NCBI GenBank assembly: GCA_009760855.2
Contig: WPIO01000082.1
Coordinates: forward strand, 374,001-438,000
Direction of reading: 5' to 3'
Length of the DNA: 64,000 nt
Source of the DNA: Cristatella mucedo
Lineage: Eukaryota > Bryozoa > Phylactolaemata > Cristatellidae
Part shown: in pieces, positions 30,701 to 41,554 of the stretch
Layout of the letters: each line of letters opens with the position of its first letter
Position numbering within the stretch: the first letter of the stretch is position 1
Notes under the pieces: model-generated
What the model was told of the DNA's origin: nothing
The model's input: the letters and a program-made list of their open reading frames with translations, nothing else
The model's database searches: none
Program-made: the position numbers and the translations under genes

Positions 30701-32958
30701 CTTATATCAGCATATCCTTTTGCAGTACCATTCGACGGACATTTTACGTGATAGTGACAGTGCGACCGATCACATATAAAGTTTGAATTAACTACTCTTA
30801 GTAATACGAACGATTGACTACATCGACAAGCAAATTTAAGCCCTGCATATACACTTATGTATACCTTAAGTAGACATTCCGTATACCTTAAATGTCGGAT
30901 CTCTTGCGACATGTCGCCCCGCTAATTGAGAAGCGTGGCTTATTTTAATTGTAAGTTAAAATACACTTATTCTTGGTTAAATATGTCTCTAAACCAGAGA
31001 CCATTGATCTATTCCTGAGTATCATAGCTAGATAAAGACTTTAGTGGTTACTGCTCTATCGGTAACGGAAGAAAGTTGAAAACAACTACATTTACGTGAA
31101 ATTTCAAGGCTTTGTGCCCTTCTTTTAAGCTTCAAAATCGCTTAGACTCAGCTTCTTTAACTTCAAAACCAGCCCACCAATATTGTCTTGGAGGTGGCTT
31201 GACTAAAATGTCATTGATGCCATTGAGCAGACTCTAGAGATTGCATTTTTGATCTACAAAAGCAAGTGTAAATTGGTCCCTAAGGTATTTACTGGTGGCT
31301 CGGTCGTGTTAACAAGGTACCAAACATCTAAATTGGTAATAAGATTTGAAAAAGTCATCTTAATTAAATTAATCGTCTGAAACTCTAGGCTCCGTCTCCT
31401 GTCTAAATGAAGCTGGCTTTTGGCATCCGACTGTATCCGTTCTATATTATATCTCGGTTAAATGGAATCCTTTAGCAGAAAATGTCAGCATGAATCTATC
31501 AGCTCTCAAAGTTTATTTTAAACATACTTCTTCAAGTCAGCCTGGAAATCTTTTTAATGGAAAATACAGGTTAATTACCGATTGTGAAACAAAACCATAG
31601 AAATGCGAACGAGAATTAAACCGCAAAAACTGTTTTCAGAAATTAAGACAAAGAGGACGTTAGTATAAAAAATAAAAGATTCATAGTGTGACTACAAAAA
31701 TGTTGCTGCCATTTATTTGCTCTTGTTACCAGCTTGGAGCACGTCCTTCTAGTGGCACATCACTATTAGAATGTGCTAAGCTTTTGAGCGCTAAGTGAGC
31801 ACACTATTCGTTTCCTTAGCTGCTATGAAAGGCACTCGGGCGATAGATCTGTGAATCCAGTCACAGGACTGTGCGTGTATCTCACTTTGCACCTAGAGAC
31901 CTTACTTATGCCACCCAACGTTTTCCAATATAAGTGCATCAAAAAAGCCCGAGATATTTTGACCTGACGCGGTTAGTTGTGTCGAATAAATAGTTAAAGG
32001 TTGAGTTATGTTATTTTTGGGTCATATGGATGCCTTCCACATGTGTGCGGTCGCACAAAACCGAAAATCTCCGTTTTTCTTTGTGCGTCAATCTCTTCTT
32101 TCCCTTATTTTCGCCACGTATTAATTTTTGTCCCACACTCCCACTTTTAATTAATCTTCTAGCTAGTTTGGCCCCAGGTCTGATTAGTTAATAATCATCT
32201 ATTGACAATATCGGCGGACATTAGCTGTACCTAATGTTTTTGGAACCATGCAAACGTGGATTGATTTTTACCACCCGCACAGAAAAATTTTGGCATCAGC
32301 TAATTATATAGTACTTTTTAAAAACCGGAAGAGACTCTGGAGTGCACGTGCTATGTTAGTGTATATATTGTGAGGCTCCTTAGAGTGACTGCCACTAAGC
32401 CACGATATTCCGTTCGCGATAAAACAGAAAGAGAAACGATCCATCGAATTAGATGACATTTGAAACCTTCAACTGCCTGGAGCTTCAGTCCGCTGAATAG
32501 CTGCCGCACAAAAGATTTAATCTGTTGGATCGAGGTTTCATATTGTGGGTACGGATATGGATAAGAATAAGGATACGGATTTACTTGTGAAACTTGTTTC
32601 TTCTGCGGGTCATAGTTCTTACGTTTCGAAAAACTACAGGCCTACAAAAACCAGTTGCTTCTCGTTCGTCCCGATAAACGAAGCGACTCTTCAAAGGGCT
32701 GTTAAGCCTCCTGGGAGCTGCAGAATAACTAAATTCTGTTAGTTCAGACTGCTTTAATGGACAACGAACTTCAATATTACATAAACCGAGTCACATGTGG
32801 AAAATTGTTTGCCTCTAAAGCTACTATTAATTTCATAGAATATGATAGATTCTTGAGTCGGGCCTTCGGCTGATGGTGTTAAAGAGAAAGTAGGGAAGTT
32901 ATTGCTGCTTAGACGACAGTTGATCAGTAGTAAATCCACTTTTAAAATTAAAGGTAGG
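27739..32958. other. Featureless AT-rich region
   Basis: About 5.2 kb in which I see no LINE, SINE or transposon signature and no convincing coding frame. A 122-codon plus frame ending at 29550 includes an Arg/Glu/Ala-rich patch (29310-29350), but its two ends do not look protein-like. A short ATATATAT run lies near 28680. The density of recognisable repeats drops sharply compared with both flanks. Confidence 0.4.
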
Positions 32959-33030
32959 GTTATTTAATAGCCTCATTTACATAGCGACAGGGGAGCTCTA
33001 TAGGTTATCACCACTGAAACAGCGACATGC
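32959..33030 (-). mobile_element. SINE S2 tail fragment
   Basis: TAATAGCCTCATTTACATAGCGACA and GGTTATCACCACTG match the S2 3' part. The tRNA-like half is missing. Confidence 0.55.
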
Positions 33031-34035
33031 TAAATCAGCCCTATTATGACCGAAACTCATTATTTGCGGTTCTTGAATTGTAATGGCAAGTAACTGATTA
33101 TGTATCTATGGCTAAGGCAGTATTAATAGGCAGTAAGCTGTGCTCCAGGAGTTGGCCTTGGCATTTGAGCTTTCGACTTTTAGCCATACCAGAGTTACTG
33201 CACTTTAAGGATGCTGTTGGATGCCCCCCCCGAAGCCTCTACCTCTGTTAGACAGACTTTAGGCTATTAGTATGGACTTGTTATGCTAAGGTACGGGCGC
33301 TCTTCCTCGCTGCTCTGTTCCGCTACTGTGCGCATATATGCGTTACCTTCGGCTTGTCTGAATATCTCCTGCCTCCGATGTCAGGCTATCCACTCACTCG
33401 CGTCAGGGCAGCAAGCGGTGGCTTGCATTAATATCCTCCACTGCAGCAACTTTTTGAATATTGTGAGCAGGGTTAGAGGCTGACACGGGCTACCGAGAAA
33501 ATACAGCGAGGGTTAATGTTTTATCGGCTAAACCTGAATTATTCTGAGAGCAGTCTTAGTCAGCAACTGGGAGGCACTCTTCGACAGGACCCAGCACTCC
33601 TTGACAGTAACGTCGTGCATTGTGCTCCCGCTGAGAAGCATCTCTAGCTTCGGCAGCTATCAAATCCTCTCCAAAAACATGTCCTCCGATGACAGCGGTA
33701 TGCAAATGTCTCCTCCCAAGACACAGCATTTTCGATTTGTTGGCACTTTTCAGTATTCCCCAGTGGCCGGCGAACGAACTTTGGTGTGTTCTTGATTTGC
33801 TCCTACTTACGCTGGTATCATGCTTAGGCCAACATGCTAAGCAAAACATAAAAACAGTCATGTCTACAGGTTAGTAAAATCTATGGCTTAGTAATACTGA
33901 ATAATGCACAAGTACGCACGAAAAACATACAAAAACAAAGAAGATACGTTCTCTGGGGAGAATGGAAAGCTGACCGGAACCGATGCGTCTTCAGCATAGA
34001 CTTAAATGATGGATGATATATATATATAAATATCA
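33031..34035. other. Mostly unidentified, includes R5 copy 2
   Basis: Outside the R5 block at 33270-33395, nothing is recognised. Overlapping frames at 33556-33861 (minus) and 33601-33874 (plus) are open together and match no family I know. Confidence 0.35.
33270..33395 (+). repeat. Dispersed repeat R5, copy 2
   Basis: TTATGCTAAGGTACGGGCGC then CTCTGTTCCGCTACTGTG, aligned with 25941-26070. Confidence 0.55.
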
Positions 34036-34202
34036 TAGCTGATTAAACTGCCTCTTTTTGTATAGCGACAGAAGAGCCTTTACGGCTATCACCACGGCTT
34101 GCAGTGGCGATAAAGGATCGCCCACCGCGGGAATTGAACCCACGACCTCGGGACCGAGGTCGTGAAAGCAACCGCCTTACGTAGTGTGCCATCACGGCTC
34201 AA
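34036..34202 (-). mobile_element. tRNA-derived SINE family S2, full length
   Basis: Minus strand: GAGCCGTGATGGCACACTAC, then GTAAGGCGGTTGC, block CCTCGGTCCCGAGGTCGTG, perfect B-box GGTTCAATTCC, body GCAAGCCGTGGTGATAGCCG, tail AAAGGCTCTTCTGTCGC and ATACAAAAAGAGGCAGTTTAA. It is the best S2 reference in the window with 35330-35497. Confidence 0.92.
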
Positions 34203-34224
34203 GGCCGGTAGTGACAGTAGCAAG

Positions 34225-34960
34225 AAGTGACTTTCAGATTTTTCGGCAAAATGAGCTGAAGGCTTGATCACTAAAAGATTCAAATTTATGTTAAGGGGCG
34301 GTGAGATGACTAGATGCTGAGGAGCGGGCAATACGAGAGCACACTGCGAAAGCCGGGAAGTTTGGATGGATATGATAGTACAACCGATAGAAGCGGTCTC
34401 TAAGACAAAAAATCTTGATAGAGATGCGATGCTTGAGATGCTTGATGCTTGATATGATAGAGCCACTGAAGCTCTGACAGAAGTAGTGTAATGCGGAATT
34501 GAATGCTTTAACTACATACGAGATAAGCTGCTTACTTGTGCACTAGTTTCTAACGATATATTGTGGTGGATAAGAATCTGGAAAAAATTAATTGCAATAA
34601 ACTAGACTAGACATTTCAAATCTGCGAACAAGATTTGCAGTCAGACTTTTATCTAAGCACTTCCCGAGTTTTCCATTATTATAGTATATTCTGTGGTATG
34701 GTTAGCTTGAACTTCTGACCGGACTTGCTTTTAAAATATGATGAAATGATGCAATCGCTTAGTTTATTGGGCATCACTTGTTCAAGTGTCTCTGAGAAAA
34801 ATGGCCGAAGGAAAAATGGAGGAAATTTATTTAAATTCCTGGGATCTAAGATAGTCTTTTTATTGAATCGTCTGATGGTTGCTGTTTCCAGAAGTTAAGG
34901 AAGTCTGCCAGTAACCGAGGTCATATTTGCAATAATTTTAATGGTGGGCAAAAACAAGTC
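34225..34960 (-). mobile_element. L2-like LINE fragment, third subfamily, internally deleted
   Basis: Minus-strand blocks in order from right: a linker ending in TATIRRF then LNKFPPF and FFSETLEQV (34740-34930), equivalent to the AVIRPLLKK...NYRPIS...FLSKILEKV start of L2 reverse transcriptase. Next come LVYCN (near 34600), then the LLLSELQWL, KHRISIKIF and ASSHLTAPL blocks (34300-34490) of the C-terminal region. The RT palm is missing between them. Heavily mutated, so the subfamily is uncertain. Confidence 0.6.
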
Positions 34961-35329
34961 TGTGCAGCACATAAGGAGAACTGTTGGACTATCCTAGACA
35001 GCCATTGGTAATTGTGAAGGAAAATGTGGCGATAAGAAAAGTAGAGACAGGTGCGAAAGAGACTACTGAATAAGATGAGGTATGAGAGGAAGAAGAGCAA
35101 TGAAGATTTGCAGTCCGGCATGCGGTGACTGGAGTGAGGGTCTGCATGGAGTTCTTAATCCGCTCCATACTACCTCTGAAGAATTTGAAAATCGAAATGC
35201 TAAGTCACCATTTGGATCACTGGAAATTATGCTTGCTTGGGGCGTTTAAGGTGAGTGATTATGAACGAAATAAACCTCCTATATTGTGCTTTGTATATTT
35301 GTATGTACATATCTCTATCTATATTTAGT
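34961..35329. other. No recognisable gene
   Basis: No domain or repeat end is seen. A TATATTTGTATGTAC-type AT patch precedes the next SINE. Confidence 0.35.
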
Positions 35330-35497
35330 GAGCCGTGGTAGAACGCTAGGTAAGGCGGCTGCTTTTCATGACTTCGGTCCCGAGATCGTGGGTTCGATTC
35401 CTGGGGTGGGTGATTATTTATCGCCGCTGTAAGCGGCAGTGATAACCGTAAGGGCTCTTCTGTTGCTATACAAATGAGGCTATTAGATCAGCTAGTA
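35330..35497 (+). mobile_element. tRNA-derived SINE family S2, full length
   Basis: GAGCCGTGGTAGAACGCTAG (box A area), CTTCGGTCCCGAGATCGTG, box B GGGTTCGATTCC, body AAGCGGCAGTGATAACCGT, tail GGGCTCTTCTGTTGCTATAC then AAATGAGGCTATTAGA. Confidence 0.93.
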
Positions 35498-35690
35498 TAA
35501 CTTCACAGGCCACAAAGACTAAGTGGTTTTTACCTGTGAGAGTTTCCCATAGCTCACTCAAAAGTCGAAGCAGCGTGTTTCGGTGTGTGCGGGATAGCCA
35601 AAAGAATTCATCGGACGAAACCAAAATATATTGAGAAGCGAGGCTAAGTCAGGAACAGCCAAGGAATTGAATAGCATCTCAACTTCTGGA
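35498..35690 (-). mobile_element. L2-like LINE family B, decayed 3' end
   Basis: GGCCACAAAGACTAAGTGG, then CATAGCTCACTCAAAAG and GATAGCCAAAAGAATTCATC correspond to the family-B 3' UTR and C-terminal extension in antisense. Confidence 0.65.
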
Positions 35691-35699
35691 AGTCGCAAC

Positions 35700-36293
35700 T
35701 ATCTGGTCTTACGGTTTGTGCAATGAAGCGCTAGCACTGATGCAAAATTCTGCAGCAAGGCCCGTCTGTCGCAAACTTCGTATTGTCACATTGAACCACT
35801 TCTCACCGACCTGCAGTGGCTTCCATACAAGCGGTGCATTGAATTCAAGGTTTTATCAGTGAAAAAGGTCGCTTCGGTCTATAGCTTCGGCCCACCTATA
35901 AGAACTAATTTCCAACTAAGCTAGGTGTCGCACCACCCAGCTCTTCAGACTCAAGTCACTCAGCTATGCTTCTAAACAACCTCGACTCCTTTCGAGGCTG
36001 TGCCTTTAGTTCGTAAGCTTCCAGAATCTGGAACTTACTCCCGACTACAGTCATGACATGCCATGACTTGATGGCATTTAAAAAGAAGCTAAAACCACAC
36101 CTGTTCCTCACAGCAGTAGCACGATCCGTATGAATTGTCTTTTGCTTGCTTATGCATGTTGATACCGCGTATGTTATCACTAATTGACATGCTTCTTGTA
36201 TAGCATTCGTAAAGTGCCTAGGAATTGAATTGTTTCACTTTATGAGCTATGCAAATGTCCTATTATTAATGTTATTATTATTATTTGTAGTTT
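35700..36293 (+). mobile_element. L2-like LINE family A, 3' part
   Basis: Encodes ALMQNSAARPVC, the LNHFSPTC/HWLP-type block (35790-35840) and the region before the terminus. It ends with GTAAAGTGCCTAGGAATTGA and an ATT-rich tail (36262-36293). Frames are broken. Confidence 0.88.
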
Positions 36294-36314
36294 GGTTATA
36301 TGTAGGCCTGTACT

Positions 36315-36420
36315 ACTCCTCTGCTAAACCACCGGTGCACAGCTGTGGTCCGCCGGTGAGGTGGCGTGGACACCGGCCGGTAACCCGCTGGTGAACAGAT
36401 GGTGGATTCACCATCTGGTT
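36315..36420. repeat. Palindrome-rich CCGGTG segment
   Basis: Several CCGGTG/CACCGG inverted motifs. It ends with a GATGGTG-GATT-CACCATC hairpin near 36400-36417. It lies between two LINE copies. Confidence 0.5.
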
Positions 36421-36596
36421 CGGCCAGTGCATAGCCGAGGTCGAGGAGAGGGACTCGAGTGGGAGAACGGAGCTAAGGGAGTCGTGCTTCCCTTTGCTCC
36501 GTGCGTCGTACATTTAAATGGTGGTGTTAGTTATCCTCTGGCATTTCTGTGTGCTGTGCGAACCGAACGCCATTGTTACTATTACAAGTTGAGTAG

Positions 36597-36822
36597 CGCA
36601 GGTAGGCTGGAAAGTTTGTGCCGAGTTGACAGCAAGAGAGATGTCGTTTCAAAAGAATTTTGGAAAGGTGAGTTTCAAAGTCTGGGATCTGTAGAGCGTG
36701 TCATTATGTCTCTAATGGTCTGTCTAATTGGACTAGCTAAATTGTTGTCCATGGAGGCCTTAGACATGAGCAGGCTGAAACTGGTACACTGATGTAGCCA
36801 AGAGCCTTGTGGGTCGAAAGTT
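36597..36822 (-). mobile_element. L2-like LINE family B, short 3' fragment
   Basis: AGGTAGGCTGGAAAGTTTGT and GGCTGAAACTGGTACACTG align with 16740-17005. Its right (5') edge at GGCCTTGTGGGTC-like sequence sits about 10 bp from the CT tract. The same LINE region is repeated at 37165, so this is a separate copy from the next one. Confidence 0.78.
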
Positions 36823-36831
36823 TCTTTCTAC

Positions 36832-36833
<2 letters not shown>

Positions 36834-36889
<56 letters not shown>
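36834..36889. repeat. (CT)n microsatellite, 56 bp
   Basis: Pure CT tract. A complementary AG tract starts 51 bp downstream. Confidence 0.97.
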
Positions 36890-36894
<5 letters not shown>

Positions 36895-36937
36895 CTTTCT
36901 CACTTTCTGCTTATCAAACGGGAGCCACAGCAGCTCT

Positions 36938-36940
<3 letters not shown>

Positions 36941-37029
<89 letters not shown>
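36941..37029. repeat. (AG)n microsatellite, 89 bp
   Basis: Pure AG tract, complementary to the CT tract at 36834-36889. Together they form a potential 56 bp stem with a 51 nt loop. Confidence 0.97.
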
Positions 37030-37030
<1 letters not shown>

Positions 37031-37164
37031 GTGACTGAATTTCTCTGATTTACTAACCAAATTTGAAACTGTATTTATCACCAGTTATAGAGTCAAAATA
37101 GCTTTGTTCGGTAGTCCAGCCAAAAATATTCATCCTTGGCCGGAATAATAAAGTTTCACAAAAA

Positions 37165-38620
37165 AGAAGACCTTTAATGAGGGCCCAGAAGGCTCAGCTT
37201 AGTGCAGCTGCTCTACTAGGTACGAAAGAGCCAAGCGATGACGAGCCTTACTGGTCAGAGTAATAGTTTTGCTATTTATTTTTCGCTCTAATAGAAGCTA
37301 TCGAAGCTCCATCAGCACAAGAGACACATGGCTGAACCTTTGGGGTCTATTTTTTAGCTTTGCAGTCATATTCATCCTCAACGGCAAAGGCTGATTGGCA
37401 ACCTTCAGTACCCCAGCCACAACTGAATTCCAGTACTCAAGCCTATACAGAACAAAGAAGGTGGCGAGAGTTTTAGCAAGCCAGCGTGCTAGATCATCTT
37501 TAATCTTAGACGGCGATGGAACGTGATGGCTAGCTATGGAAGCGGTTTAATTGAAGAAGAATCCAAACTTTAAGCAAATATCAAACAGGACACCTTAATT
37601 CCCGGGCATATGGAAACTGTAGCAAAACAGCCTCACTAATTAAAAGACTAAAGTCTCCTAGTGCAGCTGCACTCTGAGGGTATCCTGTGAGTGGTATTTC
37701 GATTTTATCATCCTTTTAAGTAAAGAAAATTGGCTGCTATCCAGGATGAAATGCCTGCAAGGTAAGCATTCAGTTAATCAGTCGCTGAAGTTAATTCCGG
37801 TGGTTTAAATGACAATTGTAGCTGGCTACTGCAAGCTAAGCATAGAAGTGTTAGCCGATCCCTCGGCCGAATAATTCTTTTATGAAAGACTCAGTATATA
37901 TCGGAGAATAGCAAAGGACCAATAACGGACACTTGTGGAACTTCACAAGCGGCTGGGTCTGCTGAAAGAGACGTGACTACCACTCAACGCAGATTGAACA
38001 CGATCATACAAGTGCGATTTGAACCACGCGAGAACCTTGTCCGCCCGGTCTGTCGTTGTTGTCAAGCGTTCAAGTAGGACATTGGGATTCATGTTGTCAA
38101 ACGCAGCTTATAGATCCAGCCGGGATGGGGTAGGAAAGTCACCATATTCGTTGCTACATAGGATATTTTGGGTTCAGTGCTGTGACATCGGTTGAGTCCT
38201 GACTGAGGTTTTTCCGACAATTCATTCTTGTATTCCACAAGCTGCCTAGCGATAATCTTTTCGAGAATCTTGAACGACAAAGGAAGATGTGAGATTGGGC
38301 AATAGTTTGCTAGGACCACATCGTTAAAATTTAGGCTGTTTTGCCATCGGTCGTGAGATTTCCTGTTTGACAGACTTTGAAGCCACTGCTTTATTCATTG
38401 AAACATTAAAAACCTAAGGTATGGAAGGACTAAGTTGGTGCACCAGTGACGACCAAAGAGGGGTAGGCTTAGGGTCTCTCGCTGACAACAAGATCAACTT
38501 GATATTCATAAGCAAACCTAGTGCTATTCAGGGACTGAAAGGCCTCACCATCAAAATTGACTCGTTCGAAATCCTTTCTGAAGCCTATCTTTGAAATCTA
38601 GGTGTTCCAAAATGACTTTA
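37165..38620 (-). mobile_element. L2-like LINE family B, thumb to RT fingers
   Basis: Starts in the C-terminal region (AGGCTCAGCTTAGTGCAGC) and runs through the SPAKxxL/RTKQ-type thumb, the post-palm, the palm (AAFDNMN near 38086-38107 at motif A) and the fingers to about 38620. Both the 3' UTR and the endonuclease are missing. Confidence 0.85.
38089..38330 (-). pseudogene. Family-B LINE reverse transcriptase, fingers domain
   Basis: A 76-codon minus-strand frame reads NYCPISHLPLSFKILEKIIA and QLVEYKNELSEKPQSGLNRC then HSTE. These are the conserved N-terminal RT blocks of L2/CR1-group elements (YRPIS-x-LPFLSKILEK and Q-SGFR-x-x-HSTET). The reverse transcriptase would copy the element RNA into DNA at the nicked target. 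The frame ends where the palm begins. Cys replaces the usual Arg in the YRPIS box. Confidence 0.85.
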
Positions 38621-38898
38621 GCCCGACAACCAGTCAAATATGCCTGCCTTCAGTTAAATAACACAGCAAAAATGTGTGCATTCTTAGATAAGGACAACGC
38701 AGTCAAGTTGGTCCGTGCGTTTGTGAAATTCTATCTAGACTTCTGTAACTGTCTGCCGGCTGATCTTTCTTCGTGCGCAATTAGACCCTTACAGTTGGGG
38801 CAAGACTCGGCTTGACTGAAGCCGAAATCGCCATCGCCACATTAAACCACTTCTCTCCTACCTGCAACGGCTCCCTAATTAGCAGCACATAGACTTCA
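38621..38898 (+). mobile_element. L2-like LINE fragment, thumb region
   Basis: Plus strand: LQLNNTAKMCAFLDKDNAVK, KFYLDFCNCLPADL, AIRPLQLGQDSA, then LNHFSPTC and IDF. These are the L2 blocks RNIAKIRPFLS, LDYCNSLLAGL, IRPLQLVQNSA and HITPVLxxLHWLP. It is cut off at 38898 where a TGT-starting segment begins. Confidence 0.82.
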
Positions 38899-39339
38899 AT
38901 GTCCCAGCCGACAGCACGACATCCCCTGACGACACGCGACATGATAAGCAAAACTAGAAAACCGCGTACCCGAAACTGCCACGTAGCTCGGTGGAAGAAG
39001 CCGACTTATAGCGCCATCTCTGAGCTTTAGCATAGAACCCTGCGCCAGAAGCCACCGTGCTCTTCGCTCCTTGCCGAGTCTGGTCCTGTTGTCAAGGTGC
39101 CAAAAGCAGTACGGCTATTCGACTATTATCCTGCTGGTTAACGGCTCACTTGTCTTCCCCAGAAAGCCATCGCTACACACTACGCAGTGGCGCTGCCGAT
39201 ATCGCTTTTTATGGTGCTCTGCGATTGGCCGCGAGCCTTGCATTCTCGCTACGAGCGGGACTCATATACTCGAGCCAAGTATACTTAAAAAAGGCCTCGA
39301 CTATTACCGTTTAAGCTCGATAACGAGCGTTTTTCACAT
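38899..39339 (+). mobile_element. Candidate LTR, 440 bp (tentative)
   Basis: Begins TGTCCCAGCC exactly where LINE homology stops and ends TTTTTCACA before a TGG that could start a primer-binding site. It contains a CGATTGGCC CCAAT-like box (reverse), a TATACTT box near 39288, and GC-rich promoter-like DNA. No second copy is visible in the window, so the LTR call is inference from edges and composition. Confidence 0.25.
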
Positions 39340-39350
39340 GGACGCGTAAA

Positions 39351-39590
39351 GTGGATTTTCAAAAGGGAATCAATTCCTGCGAACACAATATTTCCCAGGG
39401 TTTCGGAGCCTACTGGAAGGGCGTAGTTAGAAACTCCAACGGGATCGGCGTCTCCATTCCTAAGACAAAGGGAAAAGCTGTTGACCTTATCACCTGGCTC
39501 ATATCACTGCTGCCAGCCGTCGCTTGCCTTTCACTAGAACGCCAAGCTGGTTTCTGTAACGCTCGACGTGGTTTGGCGAGCTTGCTGTAA
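39351..39590 (+). CDS. Coding-like frame after candidate LTR, unrecognised
   Basis: A 79-codon frame from GTG at 39351 (no ATG near) to TAA at 39588-39590. The start, VDFQKGINSCEHNIS then GFGAYWKGVVRNSNGIGVSI and PKTKGKAVDLITW, looks like real protein sequence. A hydrophobic LISLLPAVACLSL follows and could be a membrane segment. If the upstream candidate LTR is real this might be the first frame of that element, but it shows no gag motif. A chance frame cannot be excluded. Confidence 0.22.
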   Translation: MDFQKGINSCEHNISQGFGAYWKGVVRNSNGIGVSIPKTKGKAVDLITWLISLLPAVACLSLERQAGFCNARRGLASLL

Positions 39591-40267
39591 TTTGCAAGCG
39601 AGATCTATCGCTTTTAGGTTTAAGGAAGGCAAATTTGAAGAAGGTCTAGTGAGCTGCACTACTCCGTATAACATTTGCATCACTGCAGCCTTTTAGGTAT
39701 CGGCCTTGTAAGTACACTGGCAAGAACTCAACCTGCTTTTTTAAACTGTTTGGTCTGTTATTTCACACTTATTACGGCTTGATGTAATGTGCTAGGCATT
39801 CACTTACGTGGAGTCCAGTCCATTTCGATAGCGCCAGAGCGGAATTTCCGGTACAGTCCACCGCCACTCCATGCTGCGTTTCAAATGGTATTAGCAAATC
39901 ATACCGTCGGGTCATTAAAAGGCGCAGCTTTCTGGTAATACGGCGACATTTCGATACGAGTATGGGTAGGCGTAGTTGTTGCATGTACTCGATTGCTTTT
40001 CCGAGATATCATAGGAGCCTGCATGCTGAGCCGGTTGAATTTTAGAATGCAGGAAGGGATACGAAAGCTTGCAATATATCGAAACCTTCCGGTTCCGAGT
40101 TATCGTTTGTCTTGGTGAATAAATTGGATACCGGTCAATTAGCTGCACATCAAGCCAGAGGCGGAGTCATCTACCTACTACCAGACTTCTCGTTTGGTGC
40201 CCTAATAAGACAGTGTCTCTATTCGGGTCTGCATATGGCTCACAGCAAGAGAACCAATCATTTACTG
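39591..40267. other. No recognisable gene
   Basis: Overlapping short frames only. No domain or repeat terminus is seen. Confidence 0.35.
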
Positions 40268-40335
40268 CCTGCCACTGCACGCCGGGAGATAGCCGCTAGG
40301 GCTCTTCTGCTGCTATGCCAACTATTAAGCAGCTG
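40268..40335 (+). mobile_element. SINE S2 tail fragment
   Basis: CACGCCGGGAGATAGCCGCT, then AGGGCTCTTCTGCTGCTATG matches the S2 3' end. The tRNA-like half is missing. Confidence 0.6.
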
Positions 40336-40870
40336 AGACAGCTGCTCTTTGTGAGTAGCGTCACTCGCTAGCCAATCTGTCGCCATCCTTTTGCCAGCGG
40401 TGCAAGCACTCCCAGCAGTGTCACAGATTGAAAGAGCATCAAATTATTAGCCTAAGCCTAGAAGCCATCGCTGTCACCGTGTGTTAGCAAGACCCGGACA
40501 ATACGTGTAGTTTTATTGACAGAAGTACGGGCGTGCACGGCACTGTAAAGCCAGCTGTCCTTTACCATCGGAGGGGAGGTAATCCTAAACTCGCATGCTC
40601 GGACAAGTTGGTTCTCGGTGGACTTATCAGCAGATCGTGCGAGTGTCCAGGGATTCTCTCACGGTTAACCGCGATCTTAACTGGTCCGCCTGAACTGAAG
40701 CTTCAATGTCGGCAGCCAAAGAATCCCCGTGAACTACTCTTAAAACCAGCGTCAAAAAAATACCACTACATTCTACATTCGGCGATTGAATTGGCAGTCC
40801 GTTGAATTTATATTGGTCAAGCCGTTTAGTCACCTTTCTTTCGCTATTAAATGAAGAAAATATAAAAGTA
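40336..40870. other. No recognisable gene
   Basis: Short frames on both strands. Nothing is identifiable. Confidence 0.35.
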
Positions 40871-41008
40871 TTTAATTCATCTGTATAGCGCCCAAAGAGA
40901 ACTTTATCTGTATTCAGGTGCTTCACATAATGACTCGGGGCTCGAGCCCACGACCTCGGCCTGACCTTGGTCGGGGCGAGCACCTAAACCACTGGGCCAA
41001 ACCAGCGC
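40871..41008 (-). mobile_element. tRNA-derived SINE family S1, full length
   Basis: Minus: TGGTTTGGCCCAGTGGTTTA, CGCCCCGACCAAGGTCAG, box B GTGGGCTCGAGCCCC, tail ACAGATAAAGTTCTCTTTGG and GCTATACAGATGAATTAA. Confidence 0.92.
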
Positions 41009-41554
41009 GTCTGAACTGCCCGGGTACCAATAAAATAGTTGGTAAAAATAATCAACGTCACTATTTTTAAGGCTTCGGTGGATGCATTCTGCTGTAGCAT
41101 CTCGCCTCGCGCTCAGGCACAATTGGCTTTAACCCCCCCCCAAGCTACTTGTAGCCTATAAATTAGCCTACTTGTATTTCGTTTGCTTGCTTGATGGTAA
41201 CACATGGGTTTTCCCCGCCAGTCCTAGCCTGTTCGACCGGTCTCCACACAAACTTCAACAATAGTAAAGGGAATGTCTAATATCATGCTTAAGAATGGCC
41301 TCACTCTTTTAAGACAGGTTTAACTAGAAACGAATCCGTGACGTTGCCTGAAATCTAGGTGAGCTCTCCAAAACGGCTTGTAGTTGGATTCGCAACTACT
41401 ACATCGAGCGGGCCAACTTCCAGCAGAGGACCATTGCGAAAACCAAGGACTTCTGAGCAAGAATACGAAGGTCAAACTAGCTCACTCCGAGATGTCGGAT
41501 CTTAATTACTCCAATTACCTCTATTCCGGACTCGTGGCTTGAGCCCTTAATCAT
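41009..41554. other. No recognisable gene
   Basis: Contains an ACCCCCCCCC run near 41132. No coding or mobile signature is seen. Confidence 0.35.

Noticed and set aside
33556-33874. Overlapping ~100-codon frames on both strands
   Set aside because: Both strands are open over the same DNA and neither shows a motif.
35330-35402. tRNA gene
   Set aside because: A- and B-boxes are present, but no acceptor stem closes and the SINE body follows. It is the head of S2. The same reasoning applies to the S1 copies.
36361-36792. 143-codon plus-strand open frame
   Set aside because: Its second half runs antisense through a family-B LINE fragment and the first half is a palindrome-rich block, so it is very unlikely to be a gene.
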